The notes under the pieces were generated by a model. That model had not been told where the DNA came from and searched no databases. It was given only the letters and a program-made list of their open reading frames with translations. The position numbers and the translations under genes are program-made. A DNA stretch of 64,000 bases, from contig NZ_LMEM01000001.1 of NCBI RefSeq assembly GCF_001426345.1, positions 97,700 through 161,699 on the forward strand, given 5' to 3'. This document shows positions 52,634 through 64,000 of the stretch, piece by piece. The stretch comes from Devosia sp. Root436 (GTDB lineage: Bacteria > Pseudomonadota > Alphaproteobacteria > Rhizobiales > Devosiaceae). The number at the start of each line of letters is the position of its first letter. Within the stretch, counting starts at the first letter, position 1.

Positions 52634-53026
52634 ATGCTGTTGATCGTCTTTCTCGTGCTCCTCCTGCTGCTGGTGCAGGTCGGGCTGCCGGGCCGCTACC
52701 TCACGGCGCAGGTGGGAACCGAGGGCCAGATGGGCCCCCGCGACGACCTGCCGGAGCCCACTCGCGAACTGGCCCGCTCGCGCCGGGCGCTGGCAAACCT
52801 GCAGGAGACGCTGCCGATCTTCCTGACGCTGGCCATTCTCTCCATCGTCTTCGGCGAGCAAGGCTGGCTGTCGCTGGTCGGCGGCGGCATCTATTTCGTG
52901 GCGCGGGCGCTGCATGCCTATTGCTACATGAAGGGCCTTACCCCGTGGCGCTCGCTGAGCTTCCTCGCCAGCCTGGCCGGCAATGTGCTGCTGGCGCTGC
53001 CGCTGCTGCCCCATCTCTGGGGCTAG
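52634..53026 (+). CDS. MAPEG family membrane protein
   Basis: This 130-residue integral membrane protein has four hydrophobic segments (LLIVFLVLLLLLVQVGLPGRY first). The MAPEG pattern with an N-E/Q-type motif ALANLQETLPIFLTLA near residue 60 and ARALHAYCYM follows. Eukaryotic relatives conjugate glutathione or make eicosanoids; bacterial ones are mostly uncharacterised. The ATG follows AAAGGA; a GTG seven codons upstream is possible. Confidence 0.85.
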   Translation: MLLIVFLVLLLLLVQVGLPGRYLTAQVGTEGQMGPRDDLPEPTRELARSRRALANLQETLPIFLTLAILSIVFGEQGWLSLVGGGIYFVARALHAYCYMKGLTPWRSLSFLASLAGNVLLALPLLPHLWG

Positions 53027-53052
53027 GCAGCCATGCCGTAAGCGAAAAGGAG

Positions 53053-53072
53053 ATTCCCGCTTTCGCGGGAAT
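53053..53072. terminator. Perfect 8-bp hairpin after the MAPEG gene
   Basis: ATTCCCGC (53053-53060) and GCGGGAAT (53065-53072) pair around TTTC. It lies 26 bases after the MAPEG stop and shares its arms with the hairpin at 1264-1291. It is probably a terminator or a member of the same dispersed repeat family. Confidence 0.55.
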
Positions 53073-53175
53073 GACCCGGTGATGAAAGGGCAAATCGGCT
53101 GAATTTCGACTGGTCCCAAGGCACCAAAGGGTCTTGCGAAACGCGCCCATTGCCATTAGACACACCCTCGCCTGA

Positions 53176-53251
53176 AGGGGTTTAGCTCAGTTGGTAGAGC
53201 ATCGGTCTCCAAAACCGAGGGTCGTGGGTTCGAGTCCCCCAGCCCCTGCCA
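53176..53251 (+). tRNA. tRNA-Trp (CCA)
   Basis: A 76-nt tRNA with encoded CCA: acceptor AGGGGTT/AGCCCCT with one G-T pair, D-arm AGCTCAGTTGGTAGAGC, anticodon loop CTCCAAA giving CCA, and T-loop TTCGAGT. In Rhizobiales tRNA-Trp commonly lies upstream of secE; here two minus-strand genes separate them. Confidence 0.97.
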
Positions 53252-53310
53252 GGCACAATCATTGACATTGCTGGTTCTGCCGTCGGTCGATGCAGCGCAG
53301 CGAGCGCCGA

Positions 53311-54165
53311 TCAACCCAGCTCGGCCCAGAGGTTGTCGACGGGCTGATAGCCGAGCCAGTGGCGGGCTTCGTCGAGGTTCCAGGGGGTATTGGCATTGTT
53401 GCTGACGCCGCTGACCACGATGGCGTTATGGGGCCAGGGCTCGGATGGTGCGGTCAGGGCCTTTTCCATGATCTGAAGGAAATCGCGGTTGGACAGCCAC
53501 ATGCCGCGATACCAGGCGGTGGCGCGGGCCAGTTCGGCAGCGTCGGCCTCGCCGGGGCCAATGCGGCGGCCGCCACCATGCGGGTTGACCGTTTCGGGCC
53601 TGTTGTCGCCCGGCTGCACCCAGCCGATGCGGACATTGACCCCGGTCAGCAGCGAATTGGCGGCGCGCGCCATGACCGCCCGTTCGCTCAGCAGCTTGGA
53701 ACTGCCATAGGCGGTGGGCCGGTGAAAGGCATTGCCGTCAAAGAAACGGGTGCCGGGGCTGGGTGGGGTGGCGGCGCGCAGGGTGTCGCCTGGCGGCAGG
53801 GGATCGTCCTTGTAGCCGCCCATGACATGGTTGGAGGAGGCGAAGACGAAGCGGCAGGGTGCGTGACCGACATGCTGGAGCAGGTTGAAGGTCATGTCGA
53901 CGCTTTGCGCTGCCTCCTGCCAGCCGGAATCGGGCTGGGCGTTCTGCGCGGCGAAATGGACCACCGCATCGGCCTGCTCCACCGGCTCGATCCAGAGCCG
54001 GTCATGCGGATCGCGCAGGTCGCCCGCCACGGCGCGGAACTTGCCGTTGTCGGCCATGGGCTTGGGGTCGATACCTATGATGGCGGAGCACCAGGGCGCG
54101 GCCTGCAGGTGGCGGGTGAGCTTGCCGCCGAGATTGCCCCCGGCTCCCGTGATCACGATCTTCAT
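53311..54165 (-). CDS. NAD-dependent SDR epimerase/dehydrogenase, uronate dehydrogenase-like
   Basis: This 284-residue extended-type short-chain dehydrogenase has the Rossmann motif ITGAGGNLGGKL at residues 5-16, VVHFAAQNAQP near residue 70, FVFASSNHVMGGY near residue 107 and the catalytic YGSSK near residue 154. FASSNH and the end part (SNNANTPWNLDEARHWLGY) resemble bacterial uronate dehydrogenases, which oxidise glucuronate or galacturonate to the aldarolactone. This fits the nearby uxuA/TRAP genes, though it is 5 kb away. Confidence 0.82.
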   Translation of the reverse strand: MKIVITGAGGNLGGKLTRHLQAAPWCSAIIGIDPKPMADNGKFRAVAGDLRDPHDRLWIEPVEQADAVVHFAAQNAQPDSGWQEAAQSVDMTFNLLQHVGHAPCRFVFASSNHVMGGYKDDPLPPGDTLRAATPPSPGTRFFDGNAFHRPTAYGSSKLLSERAVMARAANSLLTGVNVRIGWVQPGDNRPETVNPHGGGRRIGPGEADAAELARATAWYRGMWLSNRDFLQIMEKALTAPSEPWPHNAIVVSGVSNNANTPWNLDEARHWLGYQPVDNLWAELG

Positions 54166-54215
54166 GCGGCTCTCCTCGGGGAGGAGGCTAGCAAACGCGG
54201 CGCGCGGCGAAAAGG

Positions 54216-54497
54216 CTACTCGGCGGCGACCGGCAGCTTGTCGCCGTGGCGGGCCTTGAGGCGGTTGACCTGGTGGGCGGCGTGGGTGAGCAGGGCGGTG
54301 CGCACCTCGTCGGCCGAGACGCTGCCGACATCGGCCTTGACCTTGAGATCGAGGGGGTAGCGCGACACGTTGCCCATGAAGCGTTCTTCGATCAGCACGC
54401 GCACGACGCCGGTGACACGGCCGGAAATGGTCTTGTGCGGTCCGAAATAGCGGACTTCGCAGCCCGTGACCTCGAAACTAGAACTATCAGAAGACAT
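54216..54497 (-). CDS. Small protein of unknown function
   Basis: This 93-residue soluble protein is not recognised. It has an acidic start (MSSDSSSFEVTG), a beta-rich middle and a helical end (VRTALLTHAAHQVNRLKARHG). Codon use matches neighbours and a GGGAGG-like site precedes the ATG, so it is likely real. It lies between the SDR gene and the divergent secE region. Confidence 0.65.
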   Translation of the reverse strand: MSSDSSSFEVTGCEVRYFGPHKTISGRVTGVVRVLIEERFMGNVSRYPLDLKVKADVGSVSADEVRTALLTHAAHQVNRLKARHGDKLPVAAE

Positions 54498-54653
54498 GCT
54501 ACAGCCTCCCGCCGCCGCTTTTCCGTCGCAATTGGATCAAATGCCATTGCAGGCGGGCGTGCAAGCCGGATTCAGAGCCTTCTTCACTAATCGTTAATAA
54601 TGTGATCGGCGGCCGAGTCGCCGGCGGCTTCGATCATTGTTGGCGACGGCCTG

Positions 54654-54682
54654 TTGCAATTGGCGGCGAGTTTCTCTAGATA
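54654..54682 (+). promoter_or_regulatory. Possible promoter of the secE-nusG operon
   Basis: TTGCAA (54654-54659) and TAGATA (54677-54682) are separated by 17 bases, 74 bases before the secE start in a 259-bp divergent gap. The spacing is ideal but each hexamer is only a partial match. Other promoters further upstream remain possible. Confidence 0.4.
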
Positions 54683-54756
54683 GCCACATTCCAGCCGTGC
54701 GGGATTCCTGCGCGGCCTTTGGTTTTGCACCAAAAACCCAAAGAGTAGATTCGCCT

Positions 54757-54954
54757 ATGGCCCGCCCGAACCCGATCCAGTTCCTGCAGCAAGTCCGGCA
54801 GGAAACCGCCAAGGTCACCTGGCCGGGCCGTAACGAAGTCCTGATCTCGACGGTCATGGTCCTCGTGCTGGTTATTCTGGCGAGCCTGTTCTTCCTGCTG
54901 GCCGACCAGGTCATTTCCTGGGCTGTCGGGCTGATGCTTTCGATCCGCGCATAA
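54757..54954 (+). CDS. secE: Preprotein translocase subunit SecE
   Basis: This 65-residue single-span membrane protein has the SecE amphipathic helix FLQQVRQETAKVTWPGRNEV followed by one hydrophobic segment (LISTVMVLVLVILASLFFLL). It stabilises SecY in the translocase. Its short length is typical for alphaproteobacteria. The ATG starts the conserved region. nusG follows 40 bases later. Confidence 0.96.
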   Translation: MARPNPIQFLQQVRQETAKVTWPGRNEVLISTVMVLVLVILASLFFLLADQVISWAVGLMLSIRA

Positions 54955-54994
54955 GCGGGTAACGAACACTATATTCTAGGAGCGGCGACGCTTT

Positions 54995-55525
54995 ATGGCC
55001 AAGCGCTGGTACATCGTTCAGGCTTACAGCAATTTCGAGCGCAAGGTGGCGGAGGATATCCGCCAGAAGGTTGCGCAGAAGAAGCTCGAGCACCTGTTTG
55101 AGGACGTGATCGTGCCGACCGAGAAGGTCGTGGAAGTCCGCCGCGGGCGCAAGGTCGACGCCGAACGCAAGTTCTTCCCGGGCTATGTGCTGGTGAAGAT
55201 GGACATGACCGACGAGGCGTTCCATCTGATCAAGAACACGCCCAAGGTTACCGGCTTCCTCGGCTCGGACAACAAGCCGATGCCGATTTCCGAGAAGGAA
55301 GCCCAGGCCATCCTGCAGCAGGTGCAGGAAGGCGTGGAGCATCCCAAGCCTTCCGTCTCGTTCGAAGTGGGCGAGAATGTGCGCGTGTCGGACGGTCCCT
55401 TCGCCAGCTTCAACGGCGTGGTGGAAGAGGTCGACGAGGAACGCGCCCGCCTCAAGGTGGAAGTTTCGATTTTCGGGCGGCCGACTCCGGTCGAGCTCGA
55501 ATACGGTCAGGTCGAAAAGGTCTGA
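54995..55525 (+). CDS. nusG: Transcription termination/antitermination protein NusG
   Basis: This 176-residue protein has an NGN domain opening with KRWYIVQAYSNFERKVAEDI and containing FFPGYVLVKMDM near residue 62. A C-terminal KOW domain (from about residue 122, VGENVRVSDGPFASFNG) follows. It tethers RNA polymerase to Rho or ribosomes. It is the second gene of the secE operon, with GGAGCG upstream. Confidence 0.97.
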   Translation: MAKRWYIVQAYSNFERKVAEDIRQKVAQKKLEHLFEDVIVPTEKVVEVRRGRKVDAERKFFPGYVLVKMDMTDEAFHLIKNTPKVTGFLGSDNKPMPISEKEAQAILQQVQEGVEHPKPSVSFEVGENVRVSDGPFASFNGVVEEVDEERARLKVEVSIFGRPTPVELEYGQVEKV

Positions 55526-55664
55526 CCAAACATCCGGGGAACCGGGTGAAGGACTGTGGAAGAGGATGGCGCACTGCCAGCGCCAGCTACACCTCAGACC
55601 ACGGTGTCTAGCCAGCTTTAACTAGCTGGCGCCTAACCGGCCGATCGTGGCCAAGGAGACAAAA
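55526..55664 (+). promoter_or_regulatory. Structured nusG-rplK leader
   Basis: This 139-bp gap holds two hairpins: GGCGC/GCGCC (55568-55572 with 55580-55584) and GCCAGCT/AGCTGGC (55611-55617 with 55624-55630). The rplK ribosome site AAGGAGA follows. In many bacteria L1 represses rplKA by binding this mRNA region, so it is a plausible autoregulatory leader and could include a promoter. Confidence 0.45.
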
Positions 55665-56093
55665 TTGGCAAAGAAAATCGTTGGCTACGTAAAGCTGCAG
55701 GTGCCCGCGGGCTCCGCAACGCCGTCCCCGCCGATCGGGCCGGCTCTCGGCCAGCGCGGCCTGAACATCATGGAATTCTGCAAGGCCTTCAACGCCGCCA
55801 CGCAGGAAATGGAAAAGGGTTCGCCCATTCCGGTCGTGATCACCGCCTATGCCGACAAGAGCTTCACCTTCGAGATGAAGCAGCCGCCGGTCACCTACTT
55901 CATCAAGAAGGCCGTCAACCTCAAGTCGGGCAGCAAGCTGCCGGGCAAGGAATCGGCCGGCACGATCACGGTTGCCCAGCTCCGTGATATCGCCGCCAAG
56001 AAGATGAAGGATCTCAACGCCGACAATATCGACGCTGCCGTGTCGATGATCGCCGGCTCTGCCCGTTCCATGGGCATTCAGGTCGAGGGCTGA
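55665..56093 (+). CDS. rplK: 50S ribosomal protein L11
   Basis: This 142-residue protein has the L11 length. It opens with [20 protein letters not shown], has [20 protein letters not shown] near residue 30 and ends in the RNA-binding domain with [12 protein letters not shown]. The start is a TTG with AAGGAGA six bases upstream; a GTG 18 bases earlier would add non-conserved residues and swallow the ribosome site. It binds the GTPase-associated centre of 23S rRNA. Confidence 0.97.
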   Translation: MAKKIVGYVKLQVPAGSATPSPPIGPALGQRGLNIMEFCKAFNAATQEMEKGSPIPVVITAYADKSFTFEMKQPPVTYFIKKAVNLKSGSKLPGKESAGTITVAQLRDIAAKKMKDLNADNIDAAVSMIAGSARSMGIQVEG

Positions 56094-56097
56094 TCAG

Positions 56098-56790
56098 ATG
56101 GCACATGTCGGTAAGAAAATCGCCAAGGCCCGCGAGGGCATTGACCGCAACAAGCTCTACAAGCTCGATGAAGCCATCAAGATGGTGAAGTCGCGCGCGT
56201 CGGCCAAGTTCGACGAAACCATCGAAATCGCCATCAATCTCGGCGTCGATCCGCGTCACGCCGACCAGATGGTCCGTGGCGTGGTGAACCTGCCCAACGG
56301 CACCGGCAAGACCGTGCGCGTGGCGGTGTTCGCCAAGGATGCCAAGGCTGACGAGGCCCGCAAGGCTGGTGCCGATATCGTCGGCGCCGAAGACCTGATG
56401 GAAGCCATCCAGGGCGGCAAGATCGATTTCGATCGTTGCATCGCCACTCCGGACATGATGCCACTGGTCGGCCGCCTGGGTAAAATCCTCGGCCCGCGCA
56501 ACCTGATGCCGAACCCCAAGGTCGGCACGGTTACCCCCGACGTTGCCGGCGCCGTCAAGGCTGCCAAAGGCGGCGCCGTGGAATACCGCGTCGAAAAGGC
56601 GGGTATCCTGCATGCCGGCGTCGGCAAGGTCTCCTTCTCGGAAGAAGCTCTGCTGCAGAATATCAAGGCGTTCACCGACGCCGTGCAGAAGTCCAAGCCG
56701 GCCGGCGCCAAGGGCACCTACGTCAAGAAGGTCGCCGTGTCGTCCACCATGGGCCCGGGCGTGCATGTGGAGCCGGCTTCGGCTCTGTAA
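56098..56790 (+). CDS. rplA: 50S ribosomal protein L1
   Basis: This 230-residue protein shows [17 protein letters not shown], the conserved [14 protein letters not shown] near residue 43, [19 protein letters not shown] near residue 125, and the end [19 protein letters not shown]1 forms the L1 stalk and represses its own operon. It starts four bases after rplK and is followed by a hairpin that may end the rplKA unit. Confidence 0.97.
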   Translation: MAHVGKKIAKAREGIDRNKLYKLDEAIKMVKSRASAKFDETIEIAINLGVDPRHADQMVRGVVNLPNGTGKTVRVAVFAKDAKADEARKAGADIVGAEDLMEAIQGGKIDFDRCIATPDMMPLVGRLGKILGPRNLMPNPKVGTVTPDVAGAVKAAKGGAVEYRVEKAGILHAGVGKVSFSEEALLQNIKAFTDAVQKSKPAGAKGTYVKKVAVSSTMGPGVHVEPASAL

Positions 56791-56796
56791 GAAATT

Positions 56797-56818
56797 CCGG
56801 GCGGCTTCGGTCGCCCGG
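56797..56818 (+). terminator. Hairpin after rplA
   Basis: CCGGGCG (56797-56803) pairs with CGCCCGG (56812-56818) around an eight-base loop, six bases past the rplA stop, followed by a short TTTG. It is a probable partial terminator or processing stem separating rplKA from rplJL. Confidence 0.5.
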
Positions 56819-57097
56819 TTTGCCTTCCGCAAGGAGGGTAAAGTCCTGTCCGAGACTGCCGGTGCTGATCGATCTGGGTCAGCTTAATGTCCACCGACGC
56901 CAGCATAGATGGGGTGAAGACCGAAATTTTCCTGCCCGCGAGGGCAGGTGAAGAGCGGTTCGAACCAGGCCAGTTGCCCTCGGGCAGCACGGTTGACAGG
57001 CATGTAACCGTTGCTCCTCTCCTTTCTGTGGAGGGTAGGGGGCAGCAATTGGCAATGGCCCGGCCGACTATCGCCGGGCTCAATGTGGAGACTAGCA
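56819..57097 (+). ncRNA. Candidate ribosomal protein L10 (rplJ) leader
   Basis: This 279-bp untranslated stretch precedes rplJ. It contains perfect hairpins CCTGCCC/GGGCAGG (56931-56937 with 56942-56948, loop GCGA) and GCCCGGC/GCCGGGC (57058-57064 with 57073-57079) right before the rplJ ribosome site. L10 with L7/L12 represses rplJL by binding a structured leader in many bacteria, and position and structure fit. I could not verify the L10-binding fold itself. Confidence 0.55.
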
Positions 57098-57619
57098 GTG
57101 GAAAGAGCGGAAAAGCGTGAGCTTGTCGCATCGCTTCAGTCAGCCCTCGCGGGCGCTGGGTCGATCGTCCTCGCGCAGAACACCGGTCTGACCGTGGCCA
57201 ATCTGGAATCGCTTCGCCGTGAGGTGAAGGGTGCCGGTGGCCATGTGAAGGTCGCGAAGAACCGTCTTGCCAAGCTTGCTCTGAAAGACACCGACCACGC
57301 CGACATTTCGGGCCTGTTTAGCGGCCCGATCGTCATCGCTTATGCGGAAGACCCCATGACTGCGCCGAAGATTGCGGCGAAGTTTGCTGACAAGAACGCG
57401 AAATACGTCGTTCTTGGTGGCGTGATGGGCAAGACCGCTCTTGACGCGAATAACGTCAAGGCGCTGGCGACCATGCCGTCGCTCAACGAACTGCGCGCCA
57501 CGCTCGCCGGGATGCTCAAGCAGCCCGCGACCCGTATCGCGTCGGTCATCGTGGCGCCGGCTGGTGGTATCGCGCGCGTGTTGGCCGCTCATGCGGAACA
57601 GAGCAACAAAGCAGCGTAA
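57098..57619 (+). CDS. rplJ: 50S ribosomal protein L10
   Basis: This 173-residue protein opens with ERAEKRELVASLQSALAGAG and has the central VKVAKNRLAKLALKDT. The C-terminal helix for L7/L12 dimers carries VIVAPAGGIARVLAAHAEQ. The start is GTG, since the conserved family start (M-[DE]-R-A-x-K) falls exactly there and GGAG lies upstream; a longer frame runs into the leader. It anchors L7/L12 on the ribosome. Confidence 0.96.
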   Translation: MERAEKRELVASLQSALAGAGSIVLAQNTGLTVANLESLRREVKGAGGHVKVAKNRLAKLALKDTDHADISGLFSGPIVIAYAEDPMTAPKIAAKFADKNAKYVVLGGVMGKTALDANNVKALATMPSLNELRATLAGMLKQPATRIASVIVAPAGGIARVLAAHAEQSNKAA

Positions 57620-57677
57620 CCCCATGGCCCCTATGGGCCGGTTTGAACTGAACACCTGAAAAAGAGAGATTTATCAA

Positions 57678-58055
57678 ATGGCCGATCTCGCCAAACTCGT
57701 TGACGACCTGTCTGCCCTGACCGTTCTGGAAGCTTCCGAACTGTCGAAGCTCCTCGAAGAAAAGTGGGGCGTTTCCGCCGCCGCTCCGGTTGCCGTTGCT
57801 GCCGCTGGCGGCGCTGGCGCCCCGGCTGCTGCCGCTGAAGAAAAGACCGAATTCGACGTGATCCTTGCCTCGTTCGGCGAGAACAAGATCAACGTCATCA
57901 AGGAAGTCCGCGCCATCACCGGCCTGGGTCTCGGCGAAGCCAAGGCCCTGGTCGAGGCCGCTCCGAAGGCCGTCAAGGAAGGTGTCAACAAGGCTGAAGC
58001 CGAAGACATCAAGAAGAAGCTGGAAGACGCCGGCGCCAAGGTCGAATTCAAGTAA
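57678..58055 (+). CDS. rplL: 50S ribosomal protein L7/L12
   Basis: This 125-residue protein has an N-terminal dimer domain ([21 protein letters not shown] in part) and an Ala/Gly-rich hinge (residues 35-52). A C-terminal domain with [18 protein letters not shown] and [16 protein letters not shown] follows. It recruits translation factors. It lies 58 bases after rplJ with AAAGAGAG upstream. A strong hairpin follows 22 bases past its stop. Confidence 0.97.
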   Translation: MADLAKLVDDLSALTVLEASELSKLLEEKWGVSAAAPVAVAAAGGAGAPAAAAEEKTEFDVILASFGENKINVIKEVRAITGLGLGEAKALVEAAPKAVKEGVNKAEAEDIKKKLEDAGAKVEFK

Positions 58056-58077
58056 TTTCGACTTTTGCCTTGAAATC

Positions 58078-58108
58078 TGCGAAATGGCGCTCTATGTGCC
58101 ATTTCGCA
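58078..58108 (+). terminator. Strong hairpin after rplL (attenuator candidate)
   Basis: TGCGAAATGGC (58078-58088) pairs perfectly with GCCATTTCGCA (58098-58108) over 11 bp, followed by TTCTCGTTTT. It fits a partly efficient terminator that reduces transcription from rplJL into rpoBC, as known at the same place in E. coli. Confidence 0.65.
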
Positions 58109-58394
58109 TTCTCGTTTTCACGGGATGATTCGCCGGACCGATTGGATGGGTCCCTGGCGCCAATTTGCGGAATATATGACGATTTCGATGTCTGAGGCAC
58201 GCTGACGTCCACGTTGCCCTATGGTTCTTCGACCATGGGGTGTTTGGCGTTTTCTGCCGTCCTTTTCTTGGCTCGGAAAGGTTTCCAGGCGTCGCTGAGC
58301 CCGAAACGACTGCCTATCAAGGGCATATATCCCGAGACCCGACGGCTGATGGTCGGATCTTTGGATATCTGCCACCGAGACAAATCGCACCGGA

Positions 58395-58439
58395 GCGCTT
58401 TCAGAAAAAGTGTTCGTCACTTTTTCGGTTCGAAAGCGC
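58395..58439 (+). promoter_or_regulatory. Nested double hairpin ahead of rpoB (possible RNase III site)
   Basis: An outer perfect 8-bp stem (GCGCTTTC 58395-58402 with GAAAGCGC 58432-58439) encloses an inner perfect 9-bp stem (GAAAAAGTG 58404-58412 with CACTTTTTC 58418-58426). It is 22 bases before the rpoB ribosome site CAGGAGC. Long double-stranded RNA between rplL and rpoB is an RNase III cleavage site in E. coli; an equivalent role is plausible here. Confidence 0.55.
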
Positions 58440-58471
58440 GACCGCCAAAAAGCGCACAAACAGGAGCTTTC

Positions 58472-64000
<5,529 letters not shown>

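Overview
The window looks like chromosomal DNA of a GC-rich alphaproteobacterium of the order Hyphomicrobiales (Rhizobiales), most likely Devosia or a close relative. This rests on the CysN-CysC fusion, the xylose ABC operon with a single-domain ATPase, the secE-nusG-rplKAJL-rpoBC cluster, the tRNA set and many ABC/TRAP uptake operons. The genus is an inference from gene style and content; no search was run.

Layout. 1-2.7 kb: 3' end of cysNC facing a GDP-mannose synthesis gene (manC). 2.9-7.6 kb: a ROK repressor divergent from a xylose-type ABC operon (xylFHG). 7.7-14.2 kb: housekeeping and small genes, namely a DUF1345 membrane protein, glutathione-dependent formaldehyde dehydrogenase, a RES/Xre toxin-antitoxin pair with a well-formed promoter, a cupin, an NTP-binding protein, a YaiI protein, a lipoprotein polysaccharide deacetylase and rlmB. 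14.4-23.6 kb: a LacI-controlled operon with two permeases, a binding protein, two different ADP-ribosylglycohydrolase-family enzymes and an ABC ATPase. Near-identical LacI-type palindromes lie before lacI and before the first permease. 23.7-25.8 kb: a class III CoA-transferase overlapping a CitE/HpcH-type lyase.

25.9-46.2 kb is a catabolic block with divergent arms. The minus arm encodes a MaoC/FAS1-like dehydratase, CaiB-type CoA-transferase, ADP-forming acyl-CoA ligase, both subunits of a methylcrotonyl-CoA-type carboxylase, a methylglutaconyl-CoA hydratase-like enzyme and HMG-CoA lyase. That is the lower leucine/isovalerate route without isovaleryl-CoA dehydrogenase. The plus arm encodes hydantoinase/oxoprolinase subunits A and B, a carboxymuconolactone-decarboxylase-like protein, a 3-hydroxyisobutyrate dehydrogenase-family enzyme, a TAXI-TRAP transporter, a GntR regulator and an aldehyde dehydrogenase. 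Together they look like an uptake and degradation unit for a branched or cyclic organic acid or amide of unknown identity. The block ends just beyond the 3' end of a tRNA-Tyr gene.

46.4-54.5 kb: tRNA-Tyr and tRNA-Gly, a hexuronate-type cluster (uxuA, TRAP dctMQP, divergent GntR), hupE, a MAPEG protein, tRNA-Trp, a uronate-dehydrogenase-like SDR and a small unknown gene. 54.7-64 kb: the transcription/translation core secE, nusG, rplK, rplA, rplJ, rplL, rpoB and the 5' part of rpoC, with structured leaders before rplK, rplJ and rpoB.

Most promising for new biology: the ABC transporter plus paired ADP-ribosylglycohydrolase operon, and the substrate of the 20-kb divergent catabolic block. No CRISPR array, intact transposase, integrase or phage gene was seen.
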